DNA from: Zygaena filipendulae | Taxonomy: Eukaryota; Arthropoda; Insecta; Lepidoptera; Zygaenidae | Length of the DNA: 64,000 nt | Reading direction: 5' to 3' | Assembly: GCA_907165275.2 (NCBI GenBank) | Contig: OU015661.1 | Span: forward strand, 5,091,501 to 5,155,500 | Shown: piece after piece, positions 25,944 to 38,433 of the stretch | How the letters are laid out: each line of letters starts with the position of its first letter | How positions within the stretch are numbered: the stretch's first letter is position 1 | Translations under genes and position numbers: made by a program | Notes under the pieces: generated by a model | What the model saw: the letters and a program-made list of their open reading frames with translations, nothing else | The model's database searches: none | Told to the model about the DNA's origin: nothing

Positions 25944-26519
25944 ATTTAATACTTATAATATCATTGAACTACACTGTAACGGCTAACATAGTAATATAAT
26001 CCTATCGAAATAATGTTTTAGACCTCTTTCCTTTTTTCAATGTTCATATCGCAGCATATTTTTTCCACACGCTTTTGTTATTTCGCCTTCCACTAAAAGA
26101 CTAACCACGACAATACCTTTTTATTTACATGCCAGCCTCTTTTTACGGTCAAAGAAAATTCGGAGTACCTACAAAAAGTTTTAGTATTGTGAGGTGATGC
26201 CAAAAGAACCTTTGTGTGGGAGGTTGGCAACTAACGCCCTTTTCAATTGTGGAGTAAAAGTGAAATTTATGATGCGCAAATTTACGAGTATAAGTATTAA
26301 ACTGTATAGAGTTTGTAGATGCTTCTATTTTATAGGTAGGCATAGCTCTAGGTAAATGCTTTAATGTGATATTATCTATACCTACCTATTACGATCAGTA
26401 AAACTGAAACTATTATGTACAAGTAAATATTCAAACAATTTAGCCTAATAAGACCTTAGAAAATGTTAATTGCTATGTTTTGTTTACATTGCTAGATGTT
26501 AAATTATCTCCAGATATAC

Positions 26520-26765
26520 CCTGGCTGGGCGTGTGATAGCGCGGACGATTTCGAAAAACTGCCTTATTGGAACGATAACTGCAAGTCAAAACGAGAAGGT
26601 TTCGGTACCCCTTCCTTCCCCTATAACAACTATCTTACAAAATAATAAAAAAGTCAGATGCGACACCAATAGGCCCTTTCGGGCTTAAGTGTCTTATGTG
26701 TGTGTATTTGTTTTGTGGAGTAAATAAATAAAAAAGAAAAAAAAAAAAAAAAAATTAAAAAAAAG
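26520..26765 (+). mobile_element. Possible retroposed 3' tail
   Basis: TTCGGGCTTAAGTGTCTTAT, GGAGTAAATAAATAAAAAAG, then a long A run ending at about 26764. This looks like a 3' UTR with poly-A, from a LINE or a processed copy of an unknown gene. Confidence 0.35.
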
Positions 26766-26825
26766 TTGGCAATCTACACAGACGTATATCTAACAATCTA
26801 TAATAATCATATTAAAATACATACG

Positions 26826-27058
26826 GCCGCACTCAGAGTCAACTTTAATGATTACTTAGTTAAGTAAAGATTTTTACAACAAAACTGCCGCAATCAGAGA
26901 CGTTCATTAAATTAATGTTAATTGGTATTTTATGAAATGTAACTTAATTAGTTAAATGCCAATTAACATTAATTTATTAAGTTTGTCTGATTGCGGCAGT
27001 TTTGTTTTAAAAATCTATACTTAACTAAGTAATCATTAAAGTCAACTCTGAGTGCGGC
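26826..27058. mobile_element. 233-bp palindromic MITE, copy 2
   Basis: Same length and structure as 20292-20524, about 90 % identical by eye, with ends GCCGCACTCAGAGTCAAC. Both copies keep matched arms, so they probably inserted fairly recently. Confidence 0.85.
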
Positions 27059-28296
27059 AAATAAAAAACTATATGTAAGAATCAAATCGTCATGTCACGG
27101 CTAAGGGGGCTTGTGACCCAAAGCGATATTAATATACATTGCGGCACCTAACCCATTTAGCAGATCATGTTTGACTGTGCAATAGTGAAAAAACCTGAAA
27201 TGGATATAGAGAGGACACAAAATTGTGTAGGCTACATACAAAAGGAGTAAGTTACTATCACATCAATTAGTTTTAATGACTTGACTTTTTACGAGTATGT
27301 TACAGAAGGTATCTGATTAAACGCTATATTTGGTGTATTATGTCCATACACATTTTACTGCTTTGCTTGCATACTTACTAAGACGAAATGTGTTGACTCC
27401 ACTAACTAAACAAGCCTTGAGGCGAGCCTGTAAGCGTTCTCTCGTCTGAAGGACTATCCAGACCTTAGATGGGGGGGCAAGTGTTGTGATGCCCTATTAG
27501 TGTACGCTTGTATGCCTTGAGCTTTTTAATTCATCTTTACACGGAGGGAAAACAACATCAAGTCATTTGATGCAATAAAAACGGCTTTTAGTATGGGTGG
27601 GACTAAAAGTAGTCGGATAAGAGACACGTTTAAAATGAAAGTTAAAAAATGAAGACTAGGCATAATCACTTTTTATAAAACTATTTACGTAATAATTATG
27701 GATTAGACGTTGTTAAAAATGTTAGTTTAATTTTTATTCATTTTTTTATCTCCTATAGTTCATCTCTGTTGTAACAAAACAGAATGACGTAAAATATGAA
27801 CTTATAAATCATGTTCATACATAAAAATTCTTTGATATTATACCTACCATAAAAATAATTTTGACAAACATAACATTGTTATTATTCTACTTCGTTATTT
27901 TTTATCGTCTTTCTTATTAGATAAGAGTTACGAGAAGTATATGGAATCGAAAGTCCAACTTCAGTGGTTTTATTGTTTTCTGATTCCGCTTCAAAAAGAG
28001 CTTTTGAATTCACTAACGAGCTACCATCTAGTTTTTGACTGCAACACAATAAACAAAGTACCTACTTACTTCTGAAACTATTTAAATATACTTTGTGATT
28101 TTAGAATTATATACGAGTACCTTAAACCTTACTGCTCTACTGTTTAAGTATTTTGTCTTTTGTAGTGTAGGTATACTTTTTAGGGATCAATACAATACTT
28201 TTCTAATTAATTTATATTCTCACATCGTACCTAAATGTTGTTAAAAAATCACTTTTCTTTATAACTTTGAGTAAGCGGGTGTGGATGTTCATTTAT
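27059..28296. other. No gene recognised
   Basis: AT-rich, no ORF or known repeat; a GGGGGGG run lies at about 27471. Confidence 0.4.
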
Positions 28297-28586
28297 TTTT
28301 TAATACAGTTGCTCAAAAAGTGGCATATTGCAGGGACGTATAGCGTTCGGGAAGTGGGCTATTACATACTCGAGCTTTTTCTTTAGCTTTTCCGAACTCG
28401 TGCGTTCTCTTTCCCAACTGTCAAAAATGGCGAAACGACTTTGACACACTTTTTGTATTGCGCAACGTAGGTTTCGTATTACTAATACGACTAGCGCCAT
28501 CTCTTGATCACAGTTGGAACTTATTTGAGTGTGTGTTTTTATTATTTTACTAAATTTCTTCATTTTTTTCGCAACTGTATTAAAAA
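28297..28586. mobile_element. MITE with TTAA borders
   Basis: Inverted ends TACAGTTGC and GCAACTGTA, each flanked by TTAA, the target of piggyBac-like elements. About 290 bp. The 87-aa minus ORF over it is non-coding MITE sequence that I recall as widespread in Lepidoptera. Confidence 0.65.
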
Positions 28587-29124
28587 TAGTTGTTCAGTAC
28601 ACGTGCGGAACAGCCTTTCCGCACTTGTAATGAAATATACTAAAATAAGTAAGAGGAACGTGTGGTACTAATACTGATGAATTGTAGCTAACCCAAGACA
28701 CAAATAACATAATACTATACGAGTGCCAAAGATGATTAGGTATAGCCTATACTCCATAGGTAGGTACCTTCCATTTTCACGGACGCACCGAAGTCAAGTT
28801 TCAAAGCTAAGCTTTATTTGAGATCAGAGAATTCAATTATAGTATTATTACTTTGTATGATTGTAGGTATTGTTGTATAAAATAAAGTATACTTACTGAA
28901 TACTTTTTTCTGTAATTTCCCATTCCACATATCCTGCGCTTTGTTTGTAAAAGCCTAAAAAGCGCACATATTTATTATTCATCTCTTCTGAAAACTCCGC
29001 TCCCGTCTTATGCACATTTTGTTTTGAGATGTTCCCCATTTCAGTATATCATATCATTAAATTTCTCTTGTGGAATCTAAATGAATTTCTTTATACAACT
29101 TTTCTAAGTAATTTAACACACTCT

Positions 29125-29302
29125 CTCTATAAGTATCCTAAGTAATACAATTGTGAAATTGTGTATGTTTGGATGTAATTTACTCAATCAAACTTTATAT
29201 ACCTAATTAATTACCTGGATTAACATAGGAATCTTTTTATCCTGGAATATCTTCGGAAACTCCGAAATTATCATGGTCGAAACCGCGGGGACCAGCTAAT
29301 CA
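29125..29302 (-). repeat. CCCGCGG repeat, inverted
   Basis: TTTTTATCCTGGAATATC and CGAAACCGCGGGGACCAGCT show the reversed head; the distal part is decayed. Confidence 0.6.
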
Positions 29303-30792
29303 TCCCCTCCATATAAAATTCGTTGGAACATCTTTGGACGTCATTTCCGCTTTATCCTGTTGATACAGCTAATAATATGTAGTTCGTAAGAAACAGAAAA
29401 CAAAATCCAAAATTGAGAATTTCCTACTCTATCTTTTCTTGATCATTGCATATAAAATGTTAAATAAATTACCCGTTTGCGTAAAGGGATTGAGCCTACA
29501 TTTTGTAAGGAAAATTAAGCTAATTGGATTTCAACGAATGAACTCGTACCTACCTATTTTTCTTGTGTTCTACCTACGTTTTTATTTTGCTTACTCGCAC
29601 CACTTACACTAGAAAATATGGAAGCGTAGTGGAAATATAATATTATACATAAGTATTTATATAGGCAGGGAAACGTATGCACTTACTTCGCTGCGAGTGT
29701 TTTTGTGTAGATAGGTATAGGTATATTGTAGTCAAATATTTGTATAACAAATTAAAATAAATACTTATTTCGTACTATATGGTCCCTGCTAATAAAGGTA
29801 ACTGATGTATGATAACAGCATCGTATCTGGTTCGCTGAGTTATGTTAAAAATTTAAAGTGTAAAGTCGTCTGAAAGATAAACTTAAGTTGTTTTTTTTTT
29901 TTTTTTTTTTTTTTTTATTAACTGATTGGTCAGACATTTGTCCATAATCCCGCCTGATTGTAAGCGTAGATATGAACTAAGATGTTACACGTCTGCCAAT
30001 TAAAAATTAAAAAAATAAATAAAAAACACTCTAATAATTTCCATTGGTCCTTCACGTTGTTATATAGGTTCAATTACCTACCTGGAGCTGATGAACTTTG
30101 GAACATGCCTAATTTTAATATTTACATAATTTTATTTGGATGAATTGGTAGCACAGCTAACTTACTAGGCAGGTACATGATATAGGTATGGCGACTTTAT
30201 CAAACTATCGAATTCAACGGGGTATTTCAACAATGATATAATCATATCCTCTGGTGGATGATGGCTTACAACTTCAAGTTTAACTTGTTTGTCCTCGAAG
30301 CTAGCTCTAGCTAGAGTTTATAATATTATTCCGACGATCAGGTACACTTCATATAAGGTTCTGCAATACGTTCAAAAAGTTTACCTTGGCGTTTAGAAAT
30401 TAATACCTGTACCTAGAATATATTACTGAACGATATATCGTTTAGGTTCATTAGAGTTACCTATACACAATACTGAATAGGTACACTTATCTAATAACTT
30501 TAAATGAGACAAGGATTTTACAATTATCCAAACTCTTACCTAACACTCTATGTATGTTAAAACGATGGTTATGAAAAATAATCTGTGATAAAAATATAGT
30601 TTTAAAGTTTATTGTGACAGCGGATATTAATATTAATATGCAGAGTAGTGTCGTTTCATTAGTTCGATAGAGTAGTGCAATATCTCGTGAGCACCTGCGG
30701 CTGCGCTGAGCTTCTCAAAGCTTCCGTCGTCGAGCTTGCAACCGCCGAGGTTTACATAGTAGTACGGACCGCCAAGAGGGGATTTGTGGATT
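29303..30792. other. No gene recognised; GC-richer just before the motif array
   Basis: Mostly AT-rich with the poly-T tract at 29891. The stretch 30690-30790 (CACCTGCGGCTGCGCTGAGC) is GC-richer and directly precedes the divergent array. Confidence 0.35.
29891..29916. repeat. Poly-T tract
   Basis: An uninterrupted run of about 26 T. Could be the poly-A of a minus-strand retroposon; the adjoining CATTTGTCCATAATCCCGCC is not recognised. Confidence 0.7.
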
Positions 30793-32200
30793 AGCTAAAG
30801 CGCGTCAGATGAACATAAGGGGGGTACCTTGCACCATGTTGAGTACCTCCACCAAATATAGGCCCTCTACACTGGTGGGTGCGTCTAGAATAACCGATCA
30901 GATTAGTAAAAAAAAATCGATAACTCGAAATACTCGAGCGCGTCAGATTAAGATATGGTGGGTTAATTACACAGTGAGAAGTATGTATATGAATAATCTG
31001 ACCATTTGAACGTGACGTAAGGGAGTTAGAGGATCACAAACTTGCAAAAAAAAAACGCAACTTCGACATTCTCGAGCGCAGTTGATTTATTTTTTATTTT
31101 AAAGTAAATAACTCAAGGATAGCGGGAAAAATATAATCTGCCGATTTCCATAAGCCGAAGAAACAAAAATCGTCTTCGAATCGAACGAGCAGCTGCAGTG
31201 AAACATGTACCTATTCATATCTCTGTCTTTCTTTCCCTTTTACTTTTTCTCTATCTCTCACTCTCTCGCACCGTCCTCACACTACTTTCCGTCGCCATAA
31301 CGTCATCACAGTATATCACGGCGCTAAACGTGTTAAATTATAACTTTTTTTGGTCGGTTAAAATACATATTAAAATAAGTTAAGGTAAGTATTACATCAA
31401 ACTATAGGTTCACCTATAACCTTTCACTTTAATGTAATTATATATATATTATATAATAAAGCTCATGACAAAACAACGCGTTCATGTTATTATATGTAAA
31501 ACGCTCTGGCTTGTTTGTGCTTTAAAGTTAGTTTTGTGAATAATATTTTGTGAACTTTTACATATTTCATAGAAATATAAAGTGTGTTTTTTGTGAACAA
31601 GAAATAGCTCATAAAGTTATTAAACTTACGTCAGAAATAAAAAAAAATCTTAAAAATAAATCATAATTTTTGTTTCTAGCAGTCAGATTAATAAAACCCC
31701 TCAAAATTATTGTCAGATTTTAAGCCAACATAACTTGGAGTGCAAGCTGAACCTTCTGTAAAATAATCTGACACGCTCGAGTATTTCAAAATTGAGATTT
31801 TTTTTTGCATTTTCAAAAATTCGCTACTACCTTGCGTCACCTCCAAATTGGCAGATTTTCGAAGGGGAGCATTTTTAGGGCTCACTTAACATCCCCTTTG
31901 AATATCTGACGCGCTGGAGTAAATGTTTTTTTTTTTCATTTTCTCCACTTCCGGATGGCCACCCCCACCACGCAAATGGGCAGATGAATATATTTTCGAT
32001 ATCAGAGACACCTTGGAGTATCTAAACTACAATATCTGACGCGCTCGAGTATTTCCATTTTAATATTTTTTTTTACATTTTTGAAAGCCTGTAGAAGCTA
32101 AACCCACCGGTGAATGAAAAAATATCATATGACCTTATTTTGTTTATATCTCCTAATCTTCAAAACCCAATAGGTCCCAACGACGCTCGAGTCACTCCCG
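30793..32200. repeat. Divergent array of about 137-bp units with CTCGAG motif
   Basis: Units carry CTGACGCGCTCGAGTATTT, a T8-9 run about ten bases later, and a second motif CAAATTGGCAGATTT preceded in some units by GCGTCAC. On the right arm the first motif reads on + at about 31765, 31903, 32033 and 32179. On the left arm the reverse complement is at about 30793, 30927 and 31064. Spacing is 130-146 bp in both arms. The centre (31090-31764) has no clear unit. It could be a foldback-type transposon with tandemly repeated ends, a satellite split by inversion, or a regulatory or non-coding RNA locus; I do not recognise the family. Confidence 0.7.
31190..31384 (+). other. Candidate untranslated leader exon
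   Basis: A strong 5' splice site (AAG/GTAAGTATT, GT at 31385-31386) follows a stretch with a long pyrimidine-rich run (31208-31280) and no long ORF. It lies in the centre of the inverted motif array and upstream of the kazrin exon 1 acceptor, so it could be a leader exon of kazrin or the first exon of a non-coding RNA. The start is arbitrary. No cDNA support is available. Confidence 0.2.
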
Positions 32201-32808
32201 AATTAGCATCGGTATCTCCCGTACTATAGGAAATTAACGTCGCGTCGCGCCCGCTTCGACAGCGCTATATGTTTCAATAACTATGTACTATCAAAACTAA
32301 GCTAACCGCACACCGTGCTTTGTGAAGTTAATCCTAAGCGGTAAGCCGTCCCTAACTAAAATTAGATTTATCTAGCCTCAAACTGGCAAAGTATCGATTT
32401 TTATTTAACTGTAGTGATCTTGTTTTATGTATATGTTATATATACTCTGGCAAGACAACTTTGTTTTATTTGTGTCTGGACTTTACTTAGGGATATAAAT
32501 TCGCCTAATTAATATTTTTCATTTATGAAGGCGTGACAATGCATTGCATTCAACTTCTACCGGAATTTAATTAAAACAATATTCTAATTTAAAAACTTAT
32601 TCTGAACACAAAAGGCTTCATCTTTATCAAGAATAATTTTAAAAGTTAAATAAAGTAGACGCACAAAGCAATTTATAATGGGTTATAATTTCGGAAAAGT
32701 TCATCTGAAATTTCAATTAGACGGGAAGTGGTCGATGAAGGATATTATTTTATAAAACTAAGTTATATTTACTTATGTATATTTTAAGTAAGTTATATAA
32801 CACAAATA

Positions 32809-33193
32809 GGGTTACCACCTTTTTTTTCGTAAAACATATAGTATTTATCCGAAAAAAGATGAAAAAATATAATACTTTTGGAAAATGCGGGGAAAAAAAT
32901 ATGTAGTACATATTGATTTTTAATCACCATGTATCGGGCAGCATTCCTCTATAAATTATTGCTAGTTTGACAGTTGACGTTTTGTTGTCAATTTGCCATG
33001 TATGCGTTTCGTTCTGAAATTTCCCATGCTGCGCTATGGGTAAGTTCCAGGCCAGTCACAGTTAATATAAAAAAGCGCAACAGTTTACAATTAGGGATAA
33101 AAATATAGTATTTTTAGTACTATATTATTTTTCTATAAGATATAGTACAATTGACTGAAATAGTACGATACTATATAGTACGGGTGGCAACCC
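32809..33193. mobile_element. TA-flanked MITE
   Basis: Inverted ends GGGTTACCACC and GGTGGCAACCC, with TA immediately outside both (32807-32808 and 33194-33195), fitting a Tc1/mariner-mobilised MITE. The interior is rich in AGTACTATATAG-type repeats and includes a GTTTGACAGTTGACGTTTTG block. Confidence 0.75.
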
Positions 33194-33204
33194 TATACAC
33201 AAGC

Positions 33205-33500
33205 TGGGTCCCAGCGGTTTGACCCGCGTTGATTTAGGAGTTCCCGCGAGAATTTCTAGACAAAAACTACCTTATGTCCTTTTTTGTGACAAAGTAGGCG
33301 GCTTAACTTTTTCTACACTTCCAACAATTATCCGTTTAAATTTCAACCAATATATCTATTGGTAAAAACGGCATAGAAATCCGTTTTGTTAGTTTTTGAG
33401 TTTATCTCGAAAAGACAGATAGACATGGCGGAGGACTTTGTTTTTTGTCCCGGAGCAAAGACGTCCCGAGTTTCCCGAAAAAATTCCTTCTCTAGTTACA
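33205..33500 (+). repeat. CCCGCGG repeat, longer variant
   Basis: GGTCCCAGCGGTTTGACCCG, GGAGTTCCCGCGAGAATTTC and ATGGCGGAGGACTTTGTTTT; the same long variant as 38958-39308. Confidence 0.6.
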
Positions 33501-34299
33501 GTTTTATTATATTTATTATTATGTAGTGCTACATTGTTCGACCTCGCAAGTTGCAACCGTGCCCCTCATCATATTATTATTCGAGGAATCCTTTCTAATA
33601 AACAGCTTTTATAATGGATAACATGCGGTGGCGTACATCAGATACACGTCAGCCAACTGAGTGGGTATATGGGCTGCGATTCAGCCGAATGTAAAAAGCC
33701 TTTGAAATATGCTTTCTCGTGGTCTGATGTTTGTAAATAAGTTTGAATTCTAGTTGAATATACTATTTTATTATGCATGTAAGTATAGGTACAATTATAT
33801 TCCTTACGGGTTGCTACTACGTGATATTATCATCAAAGTAAAGGAACCGTTTCGATGGTCTCAAAGTTGTATTACGATATAGATGTACTCGTATGTATGT
33901 ATAAAGAAAACTAGAAACACTATGTTAATATTGTATTATGACGCTCGCCATCTAGTCGAGAAACTTGAAAATTGTAGCTTCTCTCTATCTTGTTGCCTAT
34001 ACGAGTATAGTTTCCTGTAAACAATAGTGAATGGAAGCAAAGTTTATTACTTGTATAGTAGAAACGTGAGCGAGTGTTCCGCCGACGATACCTATATAAC
34101 TATTACCTAAACGGGTGTAGTTCGCTCAACTTTTAACGTCGTCGTCGGCGCTTCCTCCGCCTACGTGTCTGTTAACAACGCATTACTTCAGTTCGACCCT
34201 ACCAACGACCGTCTATCTATTCATTAACTATATAACACGAGAGCAAAACTATTTGCACACAACTTTATAGAACGAGTAACGTTAATTAAGTCTAAATAA
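33501..34299. other. No gene recognised; promoter-like stretch
   Basis: The part 34060-34230 is GC-richer (TCGTCGTCGGCGCTTCCTCC) and ends with ACTTCAGTTCGAC, which fits an arthropod initiator (TCAGT). It could be a transcription start or the edge of the LINE that follows. Confidence 0.25.
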
Positions 34300-34620
34300 A
34301 TCTACTATATTTTAGAAGTAATGAATAAGATGTTGACTTTGAATACTTTAAGAAGAATTGTGATCTACACAAATTAAACTTAAGAAATAAAGATAAACTC
34401 GCTATACCTAATACTAGGCTCCATAAAATTTATATCCCTTTTAAGAACAACCAACCAACCTTTTACAACCATCTCCCAAACGATGTAGTTAATTTTTCAA
34501 TTCATAAACTCAAGACCCTTATTAAACACAGATTATGCGATAAAGCATAATATTATAGTGTAGTAGACTATTTAAATGATACAAACATTTGGAAGAATTT
34601 TTTGTTCTCTTAGTTTATAA
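34300..34620 (+). pseudogene. LINE ORF2 C-terminal remnant
   Basis: A frame reads KLAIPNTRLHKIYIPFKN, then FYNHLPNDVVNFSIHKLK and HRLCDKA, matching the terminal FYN.LP....FK..L pattern of insect non-LTR retrotransposons. Frame breaks follow near 34550, where VDYLNDTNIWKN continues. Confidence 0.7.
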
Positions 34621-35029
34621 GTTTCGGGAGATTCAGATAAAAGTCTTTTGTTGGTATGGTGTTGTGGTATGTTTTCATTTTTGTTGGGTAATAATGAGCC
34701 TGTCATATTTTATATAGGCATTATTGCCTGATTCTCTTTCTGCTGTTAGCTGGGCTTGAAGATCTCTGCGTTTATTCAAGACTTCTAGTGGGTAATCCTG
34801 TTTAATATAATAAGGTGAGCTATTTAGGCATTTTTGGTTTTGCAGGATTTTTATTTTTGATCCCATCGAGCTGAATGTTATAATAACAGGTCTGATTTTA
34901 TCTCCTTTTTTACCAAGTCTTCTGACAGCTCCTACACTATTTTCATATTGCAGGTTAAAGTAGTTGTTTATTATATCTAGTACTTTTTACTGTTTATAAG
35001 CATGATCATAGTCTTATTCATAATACAAA

Positions 35030-35190
35030 AAAGACAGCCCTGTTGAGTTTCTTGTCAGTTCTTCTCAGTAGAGGACGTATTCCAAACTGACAGTAATTTA
35101 TAGTAGTTCTAAGAACCTGCTGACGATTTTATAAGTGATTGTAACAACCAATCCAAAGTAATAAAGAAGTTTTGATTTGATTTATCTGTA
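35030..35190 (+). mobile_element. LINE 3' UTR tail
   Basis: CTGTTGAGTTTCTTGTCAG and TTCTTCTCAGTAGAGG are a common lepidopteran LINE 3' signature; it ends at AATAAAGAAGTTTTGATTTG. Probably the end of the element at 34300, interrupted between 34620 and 35030. Confidence 0.6.
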
Positions 35191-35844
35191 AAAAGTTTTA
35201 CTGAAATTCTACACTATTATGATTAACAATCCGTTATTTATCTACAAAGTAATTTGCTATCCAACTAATACAAACAAAACCATCTCAATCAGGGAGAAGG
35301 CGAGATATTAATTAACACGGTGCCTCGCTGTCATCCGGATTCCGTTCCCGTGCTCTAACTGTGATGGAGTAATGAGGGAGTCAAGATGAGAGTATAAATG
35401 GATTCCATTCTCTGTCATATTTATTTCTGCCGAGTTATTAGCTGCATTGCGTTTTTATTTTCCATACTTAGTATTCCACTTGGGTGAGTAATACTTAGAT
35501 TATATTATTGTATTAACCATTGTGCAAAACAATGAAGGTCGTACCATAATGTCATCGAATAATATTGGACAAACGGTACACTTCAAATGTATTTACTGTT
35601 AAGCGTTAATTTAATGGGAGATTGTAAAATTAATAGACGGTATTCCAGTTGTATCGATGAATGGAAATGGAAGGAATATAGCTTTAATTAGTTTGTATTT
35701 AGTGTGTTCTGCTCGCTATAGATATCAAGCAAGTAATCATTTAATACGTAGTATCTCGAACCTATCTATTTTAACCGTTTGATTTCGATTTAATAAATAA
35801 TTGTGCTGTAAAAGTACATAATATAAACATAAAGTAAAACCACA

Positions 35845-36465
35845 CCACAAACATTTTCATGTAAAATTTTGCCAAGACGAAACTATAATTGGACATAGAT
35901 AAGCAATAGTGTGTTAACCCACACTGGTGAAATTTTGAGTAAATTAAAGTTTTAAAATTATAGCGCCATTTTGTGTCAACATTTTTTATGCGCAATATTT
36001 AGTTACATATTTCAACAATGTAATAAGGTAAACTCATAATTAAAAAACGCTCTCTGCCTCTCAATAAATCGTTCTGAATCAATAACTTCATTTTGTGGGT
36101 TAACATGTTATTGCTTATCTGCGTCCAATTATGAGTCGCCCTGTCAAAAAATTATCAGATCTCACGTAGAGCCAAGCTTCTAACTTCACTCTACAATCCA
36201 CAGGGGCGCAACGTGAAAAATTTATCCACTGGTAATTACTTTGTACAATAGTTAATGTAACGTGTGTTAATTACAATAGTTCTTATAGTAACAAAATGGC
36301 CAAGTCACATATTTTGAATAAGGTGTAGGTAGAGTTTGTGAAGTAAGGCCTTGCAGAGTTAGGGCGTGTAGATTTAGAAGCTTGGCTCTACATAAGATAT
36401 AACTTTTTGACAATGCTAGTCTCGTCTTGGCAACATTTTACATGAAAATATTTGTTGTGAGAACG
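35845..36465. mobile_element. Long-hairpin MITE, copy 2, with nested palindrome
   Basis: Ends CACAAACATTTTCATGTA and the inverse at about 36435-36463, followed inward by GCCAAGACGA. It shares the CTCTAC-rich hairpin sequence with 21880-22260. A second inverted pair with TAGATAAGCAATAGTGTG near 35895 and TAACATGTTATTGCTTATCT near 36100 suggests a second element inserted inside. Confidence 0.75.
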
Positions 36466-36807
36466 GGAAAATGTATATGTACCTAATAATAATAAATAAA
36501 AAATTTAAGTAATAATGTAAAAAAAACGTAAATAAAATGAGAATACGTAAACTAACTGATCACGGCCAGTTGCTCTACCTACCTATAAAAGTACTAGCGT
36601 TTAACTACGATTCGTAAATTGTAGTACATTACAAGTCCTGGCATGTAGCCAAAATTAACGCGAGAGAAAGGCTTTTTTGTTGAATATAATTAATATTTAA
36701 ATTAAAACACGAATTATTTCAATACGTATGAAAATTTCATTTACCTAAAATATTTTAAACTTTTCATCATACTACAATATGAGATAATGCATATATGTAT
36801 ATATAAT

Positions 36808-37011
36808 ACTAGCTGTTCCTCACGGTTTCACCCGCGCTAATTTCGGAGTTCCCGCGGGAATCCCGGATTACAATAGCCTATGTTACGTAGAGATAAGCTA
36901 CAGCTTTCCAATGGTGAAAGAATTTTTGAAATAGGCCCTGTGGTTTTTGAGTTAAATCGTAACAAACAAACAAAAAAACAAATCTTTCCTCTTTATAATA
37001 TTAGTATAGAT
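36808..37011 (+). repeat. CCCGCGG repeat, short variant
   Basis: Head ACTAGCTGTTCCTCACGG, then CGGAGTTCCCGCGGGAATCC, TACAATAGCCTATGTTACG, TTTTTGAGTTAAATCGTAAC and (AAAC)n, ending at ATAATATTAGTATAGAT. A complete-looking 200-bp subfamily. Confidence 0.75.
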
Positions 37012-37187
37012 ACCTACTACAGGTAAGCACTGTTTCACTTTTTAATTAGAACATGGTGTATACGAATGTAATTATAGTGATTAAAGCTCCAAAAATTAGC
37101 ACAGTATACCAGTTTCAGTATGTTAGCGCGAATAGAGATTTGACACGGTTGCTTATTCAATCATAATATGTACTAATGGTGAGAATG

Positions 37188-37385
37188 TCTTTTCCCTATG
37201 GTTTGAACCTCATTATTTTCGGAGTTCCCGCCGAGATTCCGGCTAAAAAACCCACCCTATATCCTTTTCTGTACCCTTGACAACATGTAGGCAAAATTCC
37301 ATGATGATCGGTTTAGTTTAGGCGTGAAAGCCTAAGAAACGAATAAAGAAATAAACTCATGTTTGCATTTATAATATTAAGGACA
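37188..37385 (+). repeat. CCCGCGG repeat, decayed
   Basis: CGGAGTTCCCGCCGAGATTC and TTTTCTGTACCCTTGACAAC are preserved. Confidence 0.55.
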
Positions 37386-38433
37386 AGTATACAACAATGT
37401 AAACTTTGTATTTTTTAACTTCTAACTTTTGAAATTGTAAAATAATGTCAAGAGCTTGGTCTTTTCACTTTGCAAAGCCGGTAGACCTTTTTATTCAAAT
37501 CTTGAAAGATGTGCTAGGATTTTTAATGTAACTGTACAAATTACTTTTGATGAAAAACTGCATTCGAGAAATTAAAAAGGTAAAGCTTTCGCATTTTGAA
37601 TGTTCTTTGCTGAAACCGATTCCTTGATGCTTATAATATTTCCTTCTTTGGTTTGATTTTTAAACATTTTGTATGATATATGTATTTAGAAATTTCTTTT
37701 AGGTACCTACTTACACATTTTTTGACGATGATAATTATCTATGAAAATAATTTACAATCAACGAAAAAATATTCATGAAAATAGAGCACACAAGTCGCCG
37801 ACGCGACGCACTCATTTAACGTTGTTTTTTTTTTTTTTTTTTTTTATAAAAAAAAAAAACGTTATTTTTTAATTCAAGGTAGTTTACCTAAGCAAATCCA
37901 TTTAAGATTTTCTTTGCGATTAATACATATCTTAAATTTTATTTATATTAAATTTTTATTAGTTACCAATAAATCTAAATCGGGGGCTCAATCAAGAGGT
38001 TCGTTCGAAATTACACCCTGTATAGATGGATTAAAGAAAACGAAGTGAAATGGTCAAGAACTCACAAGGATAAGTAAATCTACTTAGTCTCGAACGAACG
38101 CAATCTAATAAAAAGTAGATGACTCTCCTTTACGCAGCTGGAATTTTAATCAATTTTGCGGCCAATAACTGGGGCGGACTCGCCGCGCCGCGCCGCGCCT
38201 CGCAAATTACCGCCTCAAAGTGTTTGCTCGGAATATATTCGTCAGGGTAACGTCCTTAAATTATAAAGCGCACCTACTTCATCTTAAGTATTTACATGAA
38301 AAGATCTACTTCAGATAAAATGCTGTAGGCTTTAATATTGGTAGCTAAATAAAGTTTCTAAATTAATATACCTAGGTATTGCTCTAACGATTACTGTACC
38401 CTTGGTCAAGTTGATATTCTATATCTAATATTC
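37386..38433. other. No gene recognised; GC-rich patch
   Basis: ACTCGCCGCGCCGCGCCGCG at about 38177 is a short CpG-rich patch in AT-rich DNA, about 1.2 kb upstream of kazrin exon 1. It could be promoter-associated; no ORF. Confidence 0.3.
37821..37865. repeat. AACGTT-bounded T/A inverted run
   Basis: AACGTTG, about 22 T, AT, about 12 A, then ACGTT: an imperfect palindrome of homopolymers. Confidence 0.7.

Noticed and set aside
28300..28563. 87-codon minus ORF as a small protein gene
   Set aside because: It lies wholly inside a MITE with inverted ends and TTAA borders.
30809..31885. ORFs of 61-66 codons inside the divergent motif array
   Set aside because: They are not conserved between units, lack domains and lie on both strands; the repeated DNA motif is the real signal.
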